Assembly: GCA_026261815.1 (NCBI GenBank)
Contig: JAMPIT010000549.1
Location: 124,001-188,000, forward strand
Origin: Monarcha castaneiventris obscurior
Lineage: Eukaryota > Chordata > Aves > Passeriformes > Monarchidae
Reading direction: 5' to 3'
Length of the DNA: 64,000 bases
Shown in pieces: positions 36,356-48,849 of this stretch (position 1 is the first letter of the stretch; each line of letters begins with the position of its first letter). The notes under the pieces are model-generated. The model made no database searches, was not told the DNA's origin, and was given only the letters and a program-made list of their open reading frames with translations. A program made the position numbers and the translations under genes.

Positions 36356-37000
36356 AAAAAAAAAATAATAAATCTTCAGTGTTTATCAGAAACTAGAAAA
36401 ACAGAATTGGGTAAAACCTGCTTAAAGGACACAATTTAACATTATTTGGGTAACCAACACCCACATCAGTATCAATGGCACCCAAGAGAAACAGGAAATT
36501 CACACGTTTAACTTTCTCTGGTGATTATAACCTGAGGGTTGTACTCTCTGGGATCTCCTCCCACAAATTTAGGGAAATATCCAATAATATTACCTTTTCT
36601 GGGAAGCCACCAGAGCGATACCATTTACACCAACTTTTTGACATGGGAGGAGTTCTAATGTCATTAACTTCAGATTTGCAGCCTAAATTTGCAACCTAAA
36701 ACTACAACCAGCAGACCCAACAATATTTTAATTTGTAGACAGGTTCACAGACTTTCTCCTACCTGTTTGGAAACTCCATATTGCAGCAGATTGTAAAACA
36801 AAAGCCTTCAAAATCCTGGTGTTTAAGGGAAATATGCATTCACTTCTGTCTGGGTTTATTCTATTTTTGCAGACAGGTGCATAAACAGTTTTCTCACTTT
36901 TAAATGTGCTTCATGCAGCATATTTAATGTAAAATATTTAGTAGTAAAAACTTCTAAGAAAATAATTTTTTACTTTAATTGGGGTAAAATTATTTTAGAG
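34034..37000. other. Single-copy AT-rich DNA with an AAT microsatellite
   Basis: No gene is recognised. The 159-codon minus-strand frame 34840-35319 has many cysteines and lysines but matches no family I know, and no splice or promoter context supports it. An AAT array sits at 36318-36353. Confidence 0.5.
36297..36353. repeat. (TA)n followed by (AAT)12 microsatellite
   Basis: A short TA run (36297-36310) is followed by twelve AAT-type units and then an A11 run. Confidence 0.93.
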
Positions 37001-37120
37001 TCATAAAATCCCAGTATCCCAGGATGGTTTGGGTTGGAAGGGACCTTAAAGCCCATCTCATTCCCTGTTGCCATGGGCAGGGACACCTTCCACTCATCAG
37101 GTTGTTCAGAGCCCAGCCCC
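37001..37120 (-). mobile_element. CR1 LINE 3' end, antisense
   Basis: On the + strand 'tcataaaatcccagtatcc' gives the inverted terminus, then 'tttgggttggaagggacct', 'gccatgggcagggacacct' and 'caggttgttcagagcccag', with the copy ending near 'ccccatcaat'. Confidence 0.9.
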
Positions 37121-39010
37121 ATCAATTTTCTTCCTAAAATCACAGGTGTTTTAAATTTATTTTTTAATAAAATCCTACCTTGGCAAGGAATTCAAAGCAT
37201 TTTTATACCTCTGTTTTTAATTGAAATACTTTGAGATACGAATAATTCTTCCGGAATGGTTTAACTGGTGGAAAATTTAGGCCTCATTGATACTTGATAT
37301 TCAAATGAGGAGGTAAAAACCTTAAGTTGCACTCCCTCATGGAGAATGAAAATTGTCATCAAAGCATGTGATGCAGAGTAATTCAAAAATTATACTTGAT
37401 ATGAGTGTTTTTAGAGGTAATTATAAGTTAACTAAAATTTTAGGGATTTCATGGGAGAGTGGTTTTTCTTTCATTATTTATTCTTTTTTTTCTGTCTTAA
37501 AAATACTTAATTGCTGCCAATGCTGCACACGTTTCAACTAATAAATAAATGTGTTGCAATTATATTAATTTTTATATTTAATTCAATCATCAAAGCCTTC
37601 ATGAAACTGAAACCCAAATGTATATTACCTCATTTCATAGATGGTTATTAGAACAACATTTTCTCATTTGAGCATAATTTTATATTAGTACAGAAAAGGC
37701 TGCATTTTGCTCATTTCCTTTTTCCTTTAGGCAAAAAAAAAGGTTCATTAGTGGAAAGAAGGTTTAATAGATTTTAAAAATGCACCTGTTATGTAGAAAG
37801 TGATCCATAGTTATTAAGATAACATCTTTTACAGAAGCCTGAATGGGCTGAATGGAAACTCAACTGGAACCTACAAAATTTGCTCCAAACCTGTAACTCA
37901 GCACCTTTTCTCTTGTTCCTTATTTATGGATTTTATTTTTCCAGTGTCATTATTTCAATTTGCTGTATAAGATTGATTCTGGTGGTGTTTTCCTGGTATC
38001 ACAAAACTCATTTAAGACAAGAAAATGTGCATTATGTCCCTGTGAGACGTGGCATTAACCAATGTCCCTTCTGGAAATTTAGAAATGAAAATTAGTTCTC
38101 CTTATCCAATGTTCTTTGTCGTGTTAATGAAGGAATAATTCAGCAAAGCACATAAGGAGAATTGGAGGTGATAAATACAAACCTGAAGTCAGATTCCTTT
38201 TATATTTTAGGATTTTAGTACGAAATAGATGATGCCCTAGGTGTGTCATTTCTGGGTGGTCCTCACTGTCTTAGAGACATTTAATTTATCCCCTCCCAGT
38301 CCAGTTCTGCATGTCCTGAGTGGCTGACGGAGGCAGGGGGAGGGTGGAGTCCAGGAGCTCATTTTGCTCCCTGAGGGTGTCATTTACCTCATGCTCAGGC
38401 ATCCCTACAACCCACCACTTTCCATGTGTTCCTTCTTCATCTTCATCTTCTTCTTCTTCACCTTCTTCATCTTCTTCATCTCCTTAGACTCTTTGTATCT
38501 CTGGATCACTGCCAGTGTTATTTACCCATCAGAGAAAGCTCACTGCAAATGCAACAAGGAAAGATAAATTCAGAAGAAGATGCTCTACTCAACTTTTACT
38601 GGTGTGGTATGAAAGGCAGAGGAGGATAAAACGACAGCTGGTGGCCTTTGGAGAGGAGAGCTCTGCTAATATGAAGAAAGGAGGACATCAAAATTCTTTA
38701 AAAGTTTCATTTACTTGAGAATGGCAAAATGATTCTGAGGAGTGACCTGTTCTGAGGCAAGGTGATGTTCTGAGTGTCTCTGCACACGTTAACGAAAGCA
38801 TGAGGATTTCCTCAGAGGCTTTGTGTTAAATGGTGTCTGATGGTGCTTTCTTAGATAAATTAATTATTGTACGTGGATCTCTTTTTTAATAATGGATGAT
38901 AAATGATGTGTGCCCTTGTGCTTTCACTTATTTTATAACAGCACCATGAGCTGTTTCCTGCAGTTTTCATCTGGTTGAGCTGGCACCATGCTGCATTGTC
39001 AAGCAACAGT
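37121..39010. other. Single-copy AT-rich DNA
   Basis: No gene or transposable element is recognised apart from a TTC/ATC simple repeat at 38431-38483. Confidence 0.5.
38431..38483. repeat. CTT/CATCTT simple repeat
   Basis: The pyrimidine-biased tract 'ccttcttcatcttcatctt' with 'cttcttcaccttcttcatc' is an imperfect trinucleotide/nonamer repeat. Its phenylalanine/leucine-rich frames are artefacts. Confidence 0.85.
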
Positions 39011-39186
39011 GGAATCATGGAATTCCAGGATGGTTTGGGACCGAAGGGACTTCAAAGCCCATCCAGTGCCACCCCCTGCCATGGGCAGGGACACCTTCCG
39101 CTAGCCCAGGTGGCTCCAAGCCCTGTCCAACCTGGCCTTGGACACTTCCAGGGATCCAGGGGCAGCCACAACTTCTCTGGGCACCG
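39011..39186 (-). mobile_element. CR1 LINE 3' end, antisense (about 176 bp)
   Basis: It shows 'ggaatcatggaattccagg', 'cagtgccaccccctgccat', 'ctagcccaggtggctccaa', 'ccaacctggccttggacac' and 'agccacaacttctctgggc', ending at 'accg'. Confidence 0.94.
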
Positions 39187-42100
39187 TTCCTAATTTTTTT
39201 ACCTGTTCATTTTGTATCCATGATTGTGCATGCCATGTTCCTCCTGGATCTGCTGGAGATTGTGTCAGAAGAGTTAAACCACCCAACTTCAGCATTCACG
39301 CTTTTAATTCAGAGGTCTTTCATTAAATTTGGTTTGTTATCTTTGACTGAGAAATTTTAGTAAAATCACAACTACTTCAGTCCCTTTTCGTCATCATTTT
39401 GCTCTCAAGAATCAAGTAATTTAAGACAAATTTTTACTCCACACTTGTTTCCTGCTGCAAATTTTCTCAAGAAATTGTCCCTTAAGCTTCCCTGAGGTTA
39501 TGTTTCCTGTATGCAACTGTTTCTTTGGGACAGCCTTGAGCTATGAATTGATTTAATTTTCCATATGAAGTCTGAAATTAGGGATTAAGTGTAATCCACA
39601 TTCTTTATGAAATAAGTGATTCACAGGATGTGGAAAAACTGACACTGAAGAACTCTGAAGACCTAAGGAACAATTACTGAGTCAGTAAATCATCTGATGT
39701 CCAAGGATCAGCAGCTTGTCCACACTGTATCTGAATTATGCAAATTGAATTATTTACATTGAATTAAATTTATTAAAAAAAAAAAAAAAAGAAGACATAT
39801 ATTTTTCAGGAGTAACTGCAAACATCCTTACTCCATATAACTTTGCTTCAATCATTTGACATAGAATTTTAAGGAGAAATCTCCCCAGCACATCAGTGGT
39901 CTTGCCTTGGGCAGAGCCCTGGGTGGGGATGTGGCCAGAGGCTGGATAGAAGGAAATGCTGTCCTCCCAAACCCAGAAGGGTTTTATTCCTAATTTACTA
40001 GGTAAAAAAGGGGAAAAGGCAGCATCCTGTAGCTGGCTGGATCTCCTTTTTCCTTCTTCACATGGCTGTTACCTTTTGTTTCCTTTACAGGCATTAGCCA
40101 AGAAAAACTTTTAAAATTCTCATCATCTAGTATAAATCGAGATTTTTGATTAAAGAGAAAAATCATAAACTAGGTGGAAAGTGGTATTTTGGAGAAAACT
40201 ATTTTTTTTTTCCTCACCATCATTAATTGTGTTCTGGTAAGACTAAAACAAACAAAATCTGAGTTCAGATCTGCTTCATTTCATGGTTCTCCTGACTCCA
40301 AGTGCCAGAGACACCAAGGAAGCAAAAGGTCTGCTTCCCACTGTCTTTAAGGCAGCTAAAATTAAATTAGAAAGACAGAGTCGTGGCTTCTACAGTCTCC
40401 CTGTATTTTCCTAAACTCCCCTGTGCAAAATAACTTCTTGAGAAGAAGTCAGGAAGTGATTCTTTAGAATGTTTACAGAATTATTCTGTGCTGCTGTTGA
40501 CACAGATGTCTCAGTCTTCATCATGGCGAAAATCTGAAAAAGTGCCCTTTTAATTCTATCAATCCACACTTAGGGGCTTCTTAATTTCCCTCTACTAATA
40601 GATATCTGAAAATGTTATTTATTTCCATCCTGTGTCAGCTGAGGGAAAAGCCCCATCAGTGGCTATGTGGAGTACAATATTTTTATATAATATTAGACAG
40701 AGAAAAATAATGCAGTATTTTTGATGTGAAAATAATCAGAAAATGAGTCTTAATTTCAAAAGCTTGAGTCATGCTTTGTCTTGCAGAAAGAGCTGAGGGT
40801 GAGTGTGAGAGACTGGGAGTTACCTTCAGTGTTGGATGAAATAACTTTTAATAAACCTTCAGTTCATCCCAAATTGTTTAAGTACCACATTTCTTGCACT
40901 GTGAATCTGTCACAAGCTTTAGCAGGTGTGATGTTTTTGCTTTAAGAACTTTCAATTGATGGAATGACTTAAGAGTTGCTAACTCTGGGTTCTTCAACAA
41001 CATAAAGTGTGTGGAACGTTCTGCTTCAAATTCCAAAAAAAAAAAAAACTTGCTTGGGATCTGAAACCTGTGGTTTGGACTCTGTTTTTTCAAAGACCAG
41101 AAAAAAATTGTTCTTGTTTAATGTGGCTGAAGGAAATTCAGATAGTGCAGCCATCTCAGTTATTTGCTGTGGCTTCCCTGGAAGTTCTCTTCCTGCCTCG
41201 CCTTGGTGAGGAGATCAAGCTGCATTCCCAAGAGGAGTGGCCACAACACAGGCTGTGGATTTTCCTCACACAGTAGCACATTTGGCCAGTGTTGGCAGCT
41301 CACAGAACAAACCTCAGCCTGCTGATCACCCAGAAATCACTGTCAGAGTGACTGGGTCAGAGTGGGAAAGACAGAAATTGAGGGGGAATATGGAACTCAG
41401 AAGAGAAGGAATGCAGCATCTTCCCATTTCAGGAACTTGATGGAGTTATGTAATTCAGTTGATGGTGTGGAAATGACTGGGGAAAAATCATCCAAACTGA
41501 ATGAGGGCCAATGAACAGCGACAAAAAATGTTCCATCAAAGTCTTTGTACACAAATTTTAATTGTTTTTTTGCCATTTAACCAATGCTTTCCCTCCCACT
41601 TTTCCATTAGTACCATGGAGCTGCTATGATGCCAATAGAATGGAAAGACCTAAATCCTCTAAAGCTGCTGTCTAGAAGAGACATAATTATGGTTTTTTCA
41701 TGCCTTTATAGCCTCCTACTCCTTCAGCAATACCCACATGCTGCCACACACGTGGATTTTACCACTGCTTCTCCTCTAATCCTGATTTGTTTAGCGCTTT
41801 GCATTTCCCTGGATTCCAGAGAACTGGTATGCCTTTCATCCCATCCATTTCAAATCCAGCCCCTCCTGCACATATTTTTCTATGATTTCGAAGAGAACAG
41901 AACATCAATGTAAGAATTTCCAGTCAGAGATTTCCTGACTTGGAGAAATTGCTGTGCTGACTACTTTTTCCCCTCTTTTTAATTTGAGGAGAGTATTTTA
42001 TGAGAGGATAAAGCCCATTAGTCAAGGTCGGCACAGTTTTCACTGAGCTTAAGCACAAGATGTTCTTGTAAGTGCTGTTCTCTTTACCTTGGCTCCTGTT

Positions 42101-42629
42101 TATCCAGGTAGAAGCTGATGAGGGTTTAACTCAGGGAAAAGCACATTCCATCTTCCATCATCCTTTAGGCTGACAGTTTTTAAGTTCACATTCTGTACTT
42201 GAATGGTCACTCTGTGTTTTAAAGTCATATTTGTGAACAGCAACACCAGAACTGCCTTTGGGAGCTCAGACAGAAATATTTCAGGAAAAATTTATGTTTT
42301 AAACAAAGAGAAGGATAAGTACAATAAATATTAACTATATTAAATATTATTAAATAGATATTAAATATTATTCTTAAAAACCTAACTCAACTCTAAAATG
42401 ATAAGAAACAAAACTTTATTCTTCTAATGAGAACTTAAGTTCAAAATGAGCAGGGATACAAAAGCTTGTGCTTTGGCGAGGTTCAATGTATCCACAGTTC
42501 AGTGGAGATTCCATTCACAAATAGACATTTTTTCCTCATCCCCTGACAGCAGATTGCTCATCTTGGGATTTCAGATGGATTTGTTTATTTGGAATTGAAT
42601 TCTGTGCAAAATTGAGACAATTCTTCTGC
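39187..42629. other. Single-copy DNA, no gene recognised
   Basis: AT-rich sequence with poly-A runs near 39773 and 41034. These look like simple homopolymers, as no retrocopied body is visible in front of them. Confidence 0.5.
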
Positions 42630-42731
42630 ACAGGGTGGGATTGTTGGGGTGTCCTGTGCAGGGCCAGGAGCTGCACTCCATGGTCCCTGTGGGTTCCTTC
42701 CAGCTCAGGATATTCTGTGATTCCATGATTT
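42630..42731 (+). mobile_element. CR1 LINE 3' end, sense
   Basis: The text 'cacagggtgggattgttgg', 'tgtgcagggccaggagctg' and 'ccttccagctcaggatatt' with 'ctgtgattccatgattt' matches the subtype also seen at 5754 and 62182. Confidence 0.92.
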
Positions 42732-44640
42732 CTTCATGCTCCCAGAAGCATAATCAAAAACTGGGAACCACAGACCTGAGAAACTATTCATAGACTATGC
42801 ATTTAAACTGTATTTTAAAATGGAAAGGTAAAATCATCAAGATTGAATACCCTAAATGAACTTTATATGTTTATAGGTTACAAAAAATGTTTAAAAAAAA
42901 TGAAACCTATCTAAATATTTTGGAGGGGAGTGCAAGCATTTTTTTTAATGCGATGTATTTGTATAATTGATGTAATATAAAAAAAAAATCCCTACTAGCC
43001 AGTGGAGGGTACAAAGCTCAGTGTGTGATAATTAAAAGCATTATTTTCTGACTGTTTTATCTCTGAACTTATTTTCTGACTATTTTAGTTCTCAAATTAT
43101 AAGCAAGGATAATTGTTTAAGCCAAAACCTTTTTTTTTTTTACAGAATCTTGGTACTTTATTTATCCTTTTAACCTTAATTCTAAACTGGGCAAAAGCTG
43201 GCCCGTGCATTTAAACTCCAACAGAACTGCACCACAAAACAGGACTGGAAAAATGCCTCAGGATATTTTATATTGCTGTCACTGAAAATACATATGGAAC
43301 TTCAGCTTCCACTACAAAAATGAGATGAAAATAAAGTGATTTGCTCTAAAAGCTATTACAAGGGAAGACTGTGAGTGTAATAAATTTTTCTCTTTCAAGA
43401 ATAAACAATGCATGACATGACTTTTATTTTCTTTCGGGGAAGGAATGTAATAGGCTGAGTTATGTGGCAGCAGTTGTTAATACTTGTTTTAATTATGAAT
43501 CAACTTTGATTTAGTAATATGCTGCCAGACAAGGTTTCCAATCCACATTGCAGAGCAAATGATACAATTCACATTTGGAAGTGAAACAAGAAATTACCAA
43601 AGTGGGATTTTTTTTTCTCGGAAAAAATCATTTGTTGAAGACTGTATTTATCAGGAACTTCATGACATATAATCAGCAAAACGCAGGGTAAAGAACTCCA
43701 CTGTTTATATTAATCTTATTGTAATCTTAGCCAAATAATAATTTCAAACATATTTTTACCCAGAATCAGATACTCCTAACATATTTCTGATGGTTTTTTG
43801 GAGAAACGCTTGAAGCACATTTTGAAAATACATTTTTTTTCATAGATTTAATGATTAAATTTGATTGACTTTAATTTTCAGAGATGCCACGGCTTTGGCC
43901 CCTGTTTTTCATTTAAGACAGATGCACAAAAAGGTTTTGTGTCTCCACCTCCAAGCAAATGCAAGGTGGCTCTAATGTTATAAATAAAGGATTCGTTTTG
44001 GGGGCAATTGGACATAAAATATAAATCTGTGTTTTAGAGAACAAGAAACTGCCTCCCACTGATCGAACCAACTATTCATCTTTAGCCCTTTTGAATTTTT
44101 TATATTTCCTGTATTGTTCTATCAGCTATGCCACAGCGTCCTCATATTTTCAACACTTTTGGGCCCATTCTCTTCCGACTTAGGACGTTTCTATTTTTCT
44201 GTACCCATGCAATTACTATGGACATCCAAATAAGTTCACTCCTGAAAACCTTTTCTATTTTTCCTTCCCTGATATCTTATAATGATTTTTGAACAGGTCA
44301 CACTTTGACATGGATGGTTTCATTTGTTTTAGAAAGATTTCAGATGAACCGTTTGCAATATTTTGTATCTCCACATTCTGGATTAGGTTTGGGGGTTTGT
44401 TCTCCTTTTTAAAAAATTTGTTTGTGTGTGTTTGTTTTTTTTTTTTTCCCTGTTTGTCTCTTTGGATAGGTTGGTTTGGGAGGTGTGAGTGTGTGATTGG
44501 TATGGCAAGAAATATCTTGGCTCTTTATCAATTGTGTTATTGAATGGATTTCACGACTTCAGCACTCAGCATCTTTGATCTCGCTCTTTAAAGAAGTGTC
44601 TGCCCAATTAATTTCTCATTGGAAAAAGGTCTAAAGAAGC
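42732..44640. other. Single-copy AT-rich DNA
   Basis: No gene is recognised. A 28-bp duplication sits at 43041-43096. The block 43430-43590 is repeat-free and contains several homeodomain-like 'taat' words, but it is not distinctive enough to call. Confidence 0.5.
43041..43096. repeat. 28-bp imperfect tandem duplication
   Basis: Two adjacent units start with ttattttctgac and continue with tRttttaKYtctSaaM-like sequence, so one half is exact and the other diverged. Confidence 0.75.
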
Positions 44641-44692
44641 TGGTTAAACATCTCTTTTGATTAATTTTTTCTGCTTTCATTGTTGGCCGCAG

Positions 44693-44934
44693 GCACAAAT
44701 GAAGAGCTGAGGAGAAGAAGAACCACAGTGTTTAATAACTTGAAAATGAAACAGACAGAGGACGACAATGACCCCAAGAGATCCTCGTCCCAGCCCTGCT
44801 ATTGGCAGTGGCTGTGCCCCATGTGCTGCCAAAATTCCCTGGGACTGGCACCTTCCAGAGCTCAGAAGTACTTCAAGGACCTCCCAGAACATCTCTTTCC
44901 CTGTATATTTATGTTTAAAGGTTACAAATACTAG
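44693..44934 (+). CDS. Candidate exon of an unidentified protein (terminal or alternative)
   Basis: A pyrimidine-rich stretch and a branch-point-like 'ttgattaatt' lead to an AG at 44691-44692. From there a frame entering with two bases of a split codon runs for about 80 codons to TAG at 44932-44934. The peptide has a basic cluster (EELRRRRTTVFNNLKMKQ), an acidic/serine stretch (TEDDNDPKRSSSQ) and a Trp/Cys patch (CYWQWLCPMCCQ), and ends FMFKGYKY. Codon choice (CTG, CAG, GAC, AAG, TAC preferred) looks vertebrate and differs from the surrounding AT-rich DNA. An alternative is a donor at 44920/44921 (AAAG|GTTACA), which would make a 228-bp symmetric exon. I cannot name the family. No canonical AATAAA is visible before the homopurine tract. 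It could also be a chance frame or an old pseudo-exon. Confidence 0.4.
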
Positions 44935-45067
44935 CAAATATAAAATATTTTAACATATACATATGGATGCAGATTTCTCTGTTTTACACATAAGCACATA
45001 TTTATAGAAAAGAATGAAGAAAAATAACTTAATAATTGTTGATGAAATTAATGATCAAGGTTTGAAT

Positions 45068-45699
45068 GGGAAGAGGAAGGGGAAGAGGAAGAGGAAGAGG
45101 AGGAGGAAGAGGAAGGGGAAGGGGAAGGGGAAGAGGAAGAGGAAGAGGAAGAGGAAGAGGAAGAGGAAGAGGAAGAGGAAGAGGAAGAGGAAGAGGAAGA
45201 GGAAGAGGAAGAGGAAGAGGAAGAGGAAGAGGAAGAGGAAGAGAAGAAGAGAAGAAAAGAAGAAAAGAAGAAAAGAAGAAAAGGAAAAGGAAAAGGAAAA
45301 GGAAAAGAAAAAGAAAAAGAAAAAGAAAAAGAAAAAGAAAAAAAAGAAAAAGAAAAAGAAAAACAAAAAGAAAAAGAAAAAGAAAAAGAAAAAGAAAAAG
45401 AAAAAGAAAAAGAAAAAGAAAAAGAAAAAGAAAAAGAAAAAAAAGAAAAAGAAAAAGAAAAAGAAAAAGAAAAAGAAAAAGAAAAAGAAAAAGAAAAAGA
45501 AAAAGAAAAAGAAAAAGAAAAAGAAAAAGAAAAAGAACAAGAAAAAGAAAAAGAAAAAGAAAAAGAAAAAGAAAAAGAAAAAGAAAAAGAAAAAGAAAAA
45601 GAAAAAAAAGAAAAAGAAAAAGAAAAAGAAAAAGAAAAAGAAAAAGAAAAAGAAAAAGAAAAAGAAAAAGAAAAAGAAAAAGAAAAAGAAAAAGAAAAA
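45068..45699. repeat. 632-bp homopurine tract: (GGAAGA)n to (AAAAAG)n
   Basis: Every base from 45068 to 45699 on the + strand is A or G except two Cs (45364, 45538). The left part (to about 45240) is GGAAGA hexamers, a middle part (45241-45300) is GAAAAGAA-like, and the right part is AAAAAG hexamers. Three GA8G slips start at 45338, 45437 and 45602. Lys/Arg-rich and Phe/Leu-rich open frames of up to 238 codons cover the tract and are translation artefacts. Confidence 0.97.
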
Positions 45700-46446
45700 T
45701 TTTCTTTCTCGCCCTAAGCTGATGTTGTAGTTTTATATTTTAAACTTTGTATTTAAAATTTCAACTCAGCATGGAGAATTTCATCCTTCTCACACTCCAG
45801 GTTCCTGTGCTTTTTGGCATGGTGGATTCCCATCTGAGTAAGGCCTTTTCAGCTCCCAGTGTTAAATATAACCTGGTTTGGCACTGCAGATATCGCCAGC
45901 CTCGGCAGCTGATGATATTTTTAACTGATACTGTCAATGTGCTTCCTAAATGGACTTGTTCAACTTCATCCAAACAGTTATCTGGAGTGCTGCTTTATAA
46001 AGGTGATTAATAACCTGGAGGTGACAGCAATTCCCAGAAAAATCTGTTAGGACCTTTCACTTCTTTTCATGTAAAAATGCATGAGATATTATTTTAACAG
46101 CTAGGTAAGACATATCTCCTTCATGTCACAAGACTATTAAATATCTACTTAATTAACCTCTTCCTCTTAAATCTGGAGTTTGTCCAGACTTTATGACAGT
46201 TCTTAAGAAATAAAAGAATAAAATACCAATTTGTAATGGCCAGGTTTAACAGAAACCACACTTCTCTGGTGACTCTGGTGACATTGCACCTTACTGTGCT
46301 GCGAGGTGAAAATGGGAGAATTGCCATGTATTAGTATTCGCCTTTATTTTTCCTTGTAGGGGTTTAGACTTGGATAAAGGAAAATATTCTTATTGCAAGT
46401 CTTTCAAGAAATAATGCTTTACATCTAAAGCACTGGGCACAGCAAT
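45700..46446. other. Single-copy DNA
   Basis: No gene is recognised. The 87-codon frame 45747-46010 has no splice context or domain. Confidence 0.5.
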
Positions 46447-46604
46447 GGAATCATCATGGAATCATGGAATCCCAGAATAGTTTGGGGTGGAAGGGGCCTT
46501 AAAGCCCATCCAGTTCCAGCCCCTGCCATGGGCAGGGACACCTTCCACTAGCCCAGGTTGCTCCAAGCCCCGTCTGACCTGGCCTTGGACACTTCCAGGG
46601 ATGG
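46447..46604 (-). mobile_element. CR1 LINE 3' end, antisense
   Basis: It opens with a preserved double terminus ('ggaatcatcatggaatcat', 'ggaatcccagaatagtttg'), then 'gccatgggcagggacacct', 'ccaggttgctccaagcccc' and 'ggccttggacacttccagg', and stops at 'gatgg'. Confidence 0.94.
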
Positions 46605-48012
46605 AGATTAGGAACAGAAGGTCCTCTAAGTTTACATTCTTCAGCAAAAGGGAGCTCAAAAGAGGAATATGCAAATTACATTTTAGGACAGCTTAATATC
46701 CCCCTCATGCCTAGACTTGTCTAACGACAATGCTTGAGATTAGATCCCCAAATATTCACTCCCAGGTGTGCGATGATGTTTAGGTCTCCTCCTTGGTGGC
46801 TGAGCACAGGCCAGGGCCTGGGATAACAATTCCTGAGCTGTGTTTGAGCCCTCCAGTGGCCACTGGTGCCGTGTGTACTTGAGAAGTGCCAATTAGAGCC
46901 TCAGTGTTTATTAAACCAGACCCCGTGGCTTTGTGTGCAGTCACCAATATGTTTCTGCGAACCTGATCTGACAAAATATTTTGTTATTTTGCCTGAAAGA
47001 GCAAGGCAATCATCTGTCGCAGCAGCAAAGTCCATGCTCCCAATTCTCCCAGAGTATCACTGCCAGCACCACTACTGCATATTTCATGTTCTTTCTCCCA
47101 ACACCCACAGGATGGGGCTTTCCTGGATGCTGTGGCTGGAGCAACCCTTCCCCAGTGCAGCAGTGACTCCCTCTGCCCTCCCTGCTGCTCTGGGATGCAC
47201 AGCACAGCTCACCTGGCCAGGTATTTACAGGGGACATTTGTGCAGCTTCCATTCGCAGCCAAGCTCTTTCTAAGCTGCCTTCTAAGCACAGAGGGCTCCA
47301 AGGCTCTCCCAGTTGCATTTCCCTCTGTTTATAGGAGAAGCAGGGCAGGTAAGTGCTGTTCTTGCAGCGCTGGGTTTGTTAATGTCTTTTTTTCTGCTTG
47401 TGGAAAAAGCACTTTTCCACATCCCTGAAATTCGAGTGCTTGGGCACAGGAGTAATTGCCAAATTTGAGCAAACTCACTGCATGTGCATCCCCCTGGGGC
47501 CTGGGCAGCTCCGATTTCCTCCTGCTTTAGGGCTCCTTCATCACCATGCTGAGCCCCCTCCGAGCTTTTTTCTACAAATGTGGAAACAGGACTGGAACAA
47601 CTCTGCAAAATCTTCATCCTCTTTATAACTGCAGGCTCTCCAATCTATCTTATCCTATTATTTTAAAACAGACTGTCTTTTCCTTGCTGGGTTTATTTTT
47701 CCCTTTTTTTTCCCCTTTTTCCTTCTTCTGATTGCCTGTTATTCCACAATTCAAGAGGCAATAATATGTTTCAGAAGTTACAATAAAATGGATATACATT
47801 TAGTAATCTTTCACCTCTTCACTTATTTCCCATGAATGCTTTTAAAATGAGTACCAAAAAGCCATGAAGGGAAGAAGAGACATTTTCTTTTCCTCTGAAG
47901 ATGGGAAAAATTTTTATCTCATCCCTTTGTCTGCATTATAAGAAGAAAATGAAAGCTTTCTCTGACTGCAGATCTAGCCTGGAAATCTCCATTTTTAACT
48001 ATATAAAAGTAG
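46605..48012. other. Single-copy DNA, somewhat GC-richer
   Basis: Open frames of 98-135 codons overlap on both strands between 46866 and 47628. They share no splice logic or recognisable domain and are taken as compositional. Confidence 0.45.
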
Positions 48013-48128
48013 AGAATCAGAGAATCCTAGGATGGTTTGGGTTGGAAGGGACCTTAACTCCTCTCATCCCACCCCTGCCATGGGCAGGGATACCTTCCAC
48101 TGGACCAGGTCACTCCAAGCTCCCTCCA
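48013..48128 (-). mobile_element. CR1 LINE 3' end, antisense
   Basis: On the + strand 'agaatcagagaatcctagg', 'tttgggttggaagggacct', 'cccctgccatgggcaggga' and 'ccaggtcactccaagctcc' are visible, with a small deletion in the 'aaagcccatccag' block. Confidence 0.9.
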
Positions 48129-48752
48129 AAGTGACCTTCTGACAGTTCAGTCTGAAGTTAATGAAGAAACCTTTGAAGGAGGTAAATATTTATGTATTGT
48201 TCAAATGACATTGTTTTAGAATCATATTCATGGTCATTTTTGTTCAGCCTAGGAGAAAGATGGAGAGAAACTTTTTTCTGGAGCCTGGAGTGACAGGACT
48301 TACCATGATGGACTAATCTATAAGAGATATAATTCTCATGCTGGGATTCCAAGACCAACTGCCAGGATGAAGAATGTCACATGGGCACACACCACACCTC
48401 CATGGCCGCTTCCAGGAGCGTAAGGAACCAAAAAAAGATTTAGGGAGGTATGGAAGCCCTTTTATTTCCTCCCGGGTTGGTTTTTATGACAGTTAATGTT
48501 GGACATTCTTATTTTTAATTTTAAAAGAGAGGAATCTTCCACATAATCACCTAAGGCAGTATTTGGTGACTTGAGGATAAAACAACTGATTTGAAAACTG
48601 GTGATAAAATAATGAGGCTTGGCAACATTTCAGTCAATAAAGGTAGTGGGACTGGAGCATTCTATTACCCAAAGTCTAATATCATTCAATAGCTATAACA
48701 CTGTGCCATATTATCCAATTATCTGTATCGATGCAACTTGAGTTTCCCAATG

Positions 48753-48849
48753 AAATCATGGAATGATTGGTTTAGGTTGGAAAGGAACTGAAAGATCTTC
48801 GAGTTCTAAACCCCCACCATGGGCAGGGACCCCCCACACCACGGGCGGG
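48753..48849 (-). mobile_element. CR1 LINE 3' end, antisense, decayed
   Basis: The words 'tgaaatcatggaatgattg', 'gtttaggttggaaaggaac', 'agatcttcgagttctaaac' and 'ccccaccatgggcagggac' are clear. The 3' part of the match degenerates into C-rich sequence. Confidence 0.82.

Noticed and set aside
39773..39790. Poly-A run as the tail of a processed pseudogene
   Set aside because: The preceding DNA has no coding or RNA-gene similarity and no flanking duplication is evident.
45014..45730. Lys/Arg-rich reading frame of 238 codons (and Phe/Leu-rich frame on the other strand)
   Set aside because: It is translation of a homopurine simple repeat; no unique coding sequence or start context supports a protein.
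46866..47628. Cluster of frames on both strands as a gene
   Set aside because: Frames overlap in several phases on both strands, a mark of fewer stops in GC-richer DNA, with no consistent exon structure.
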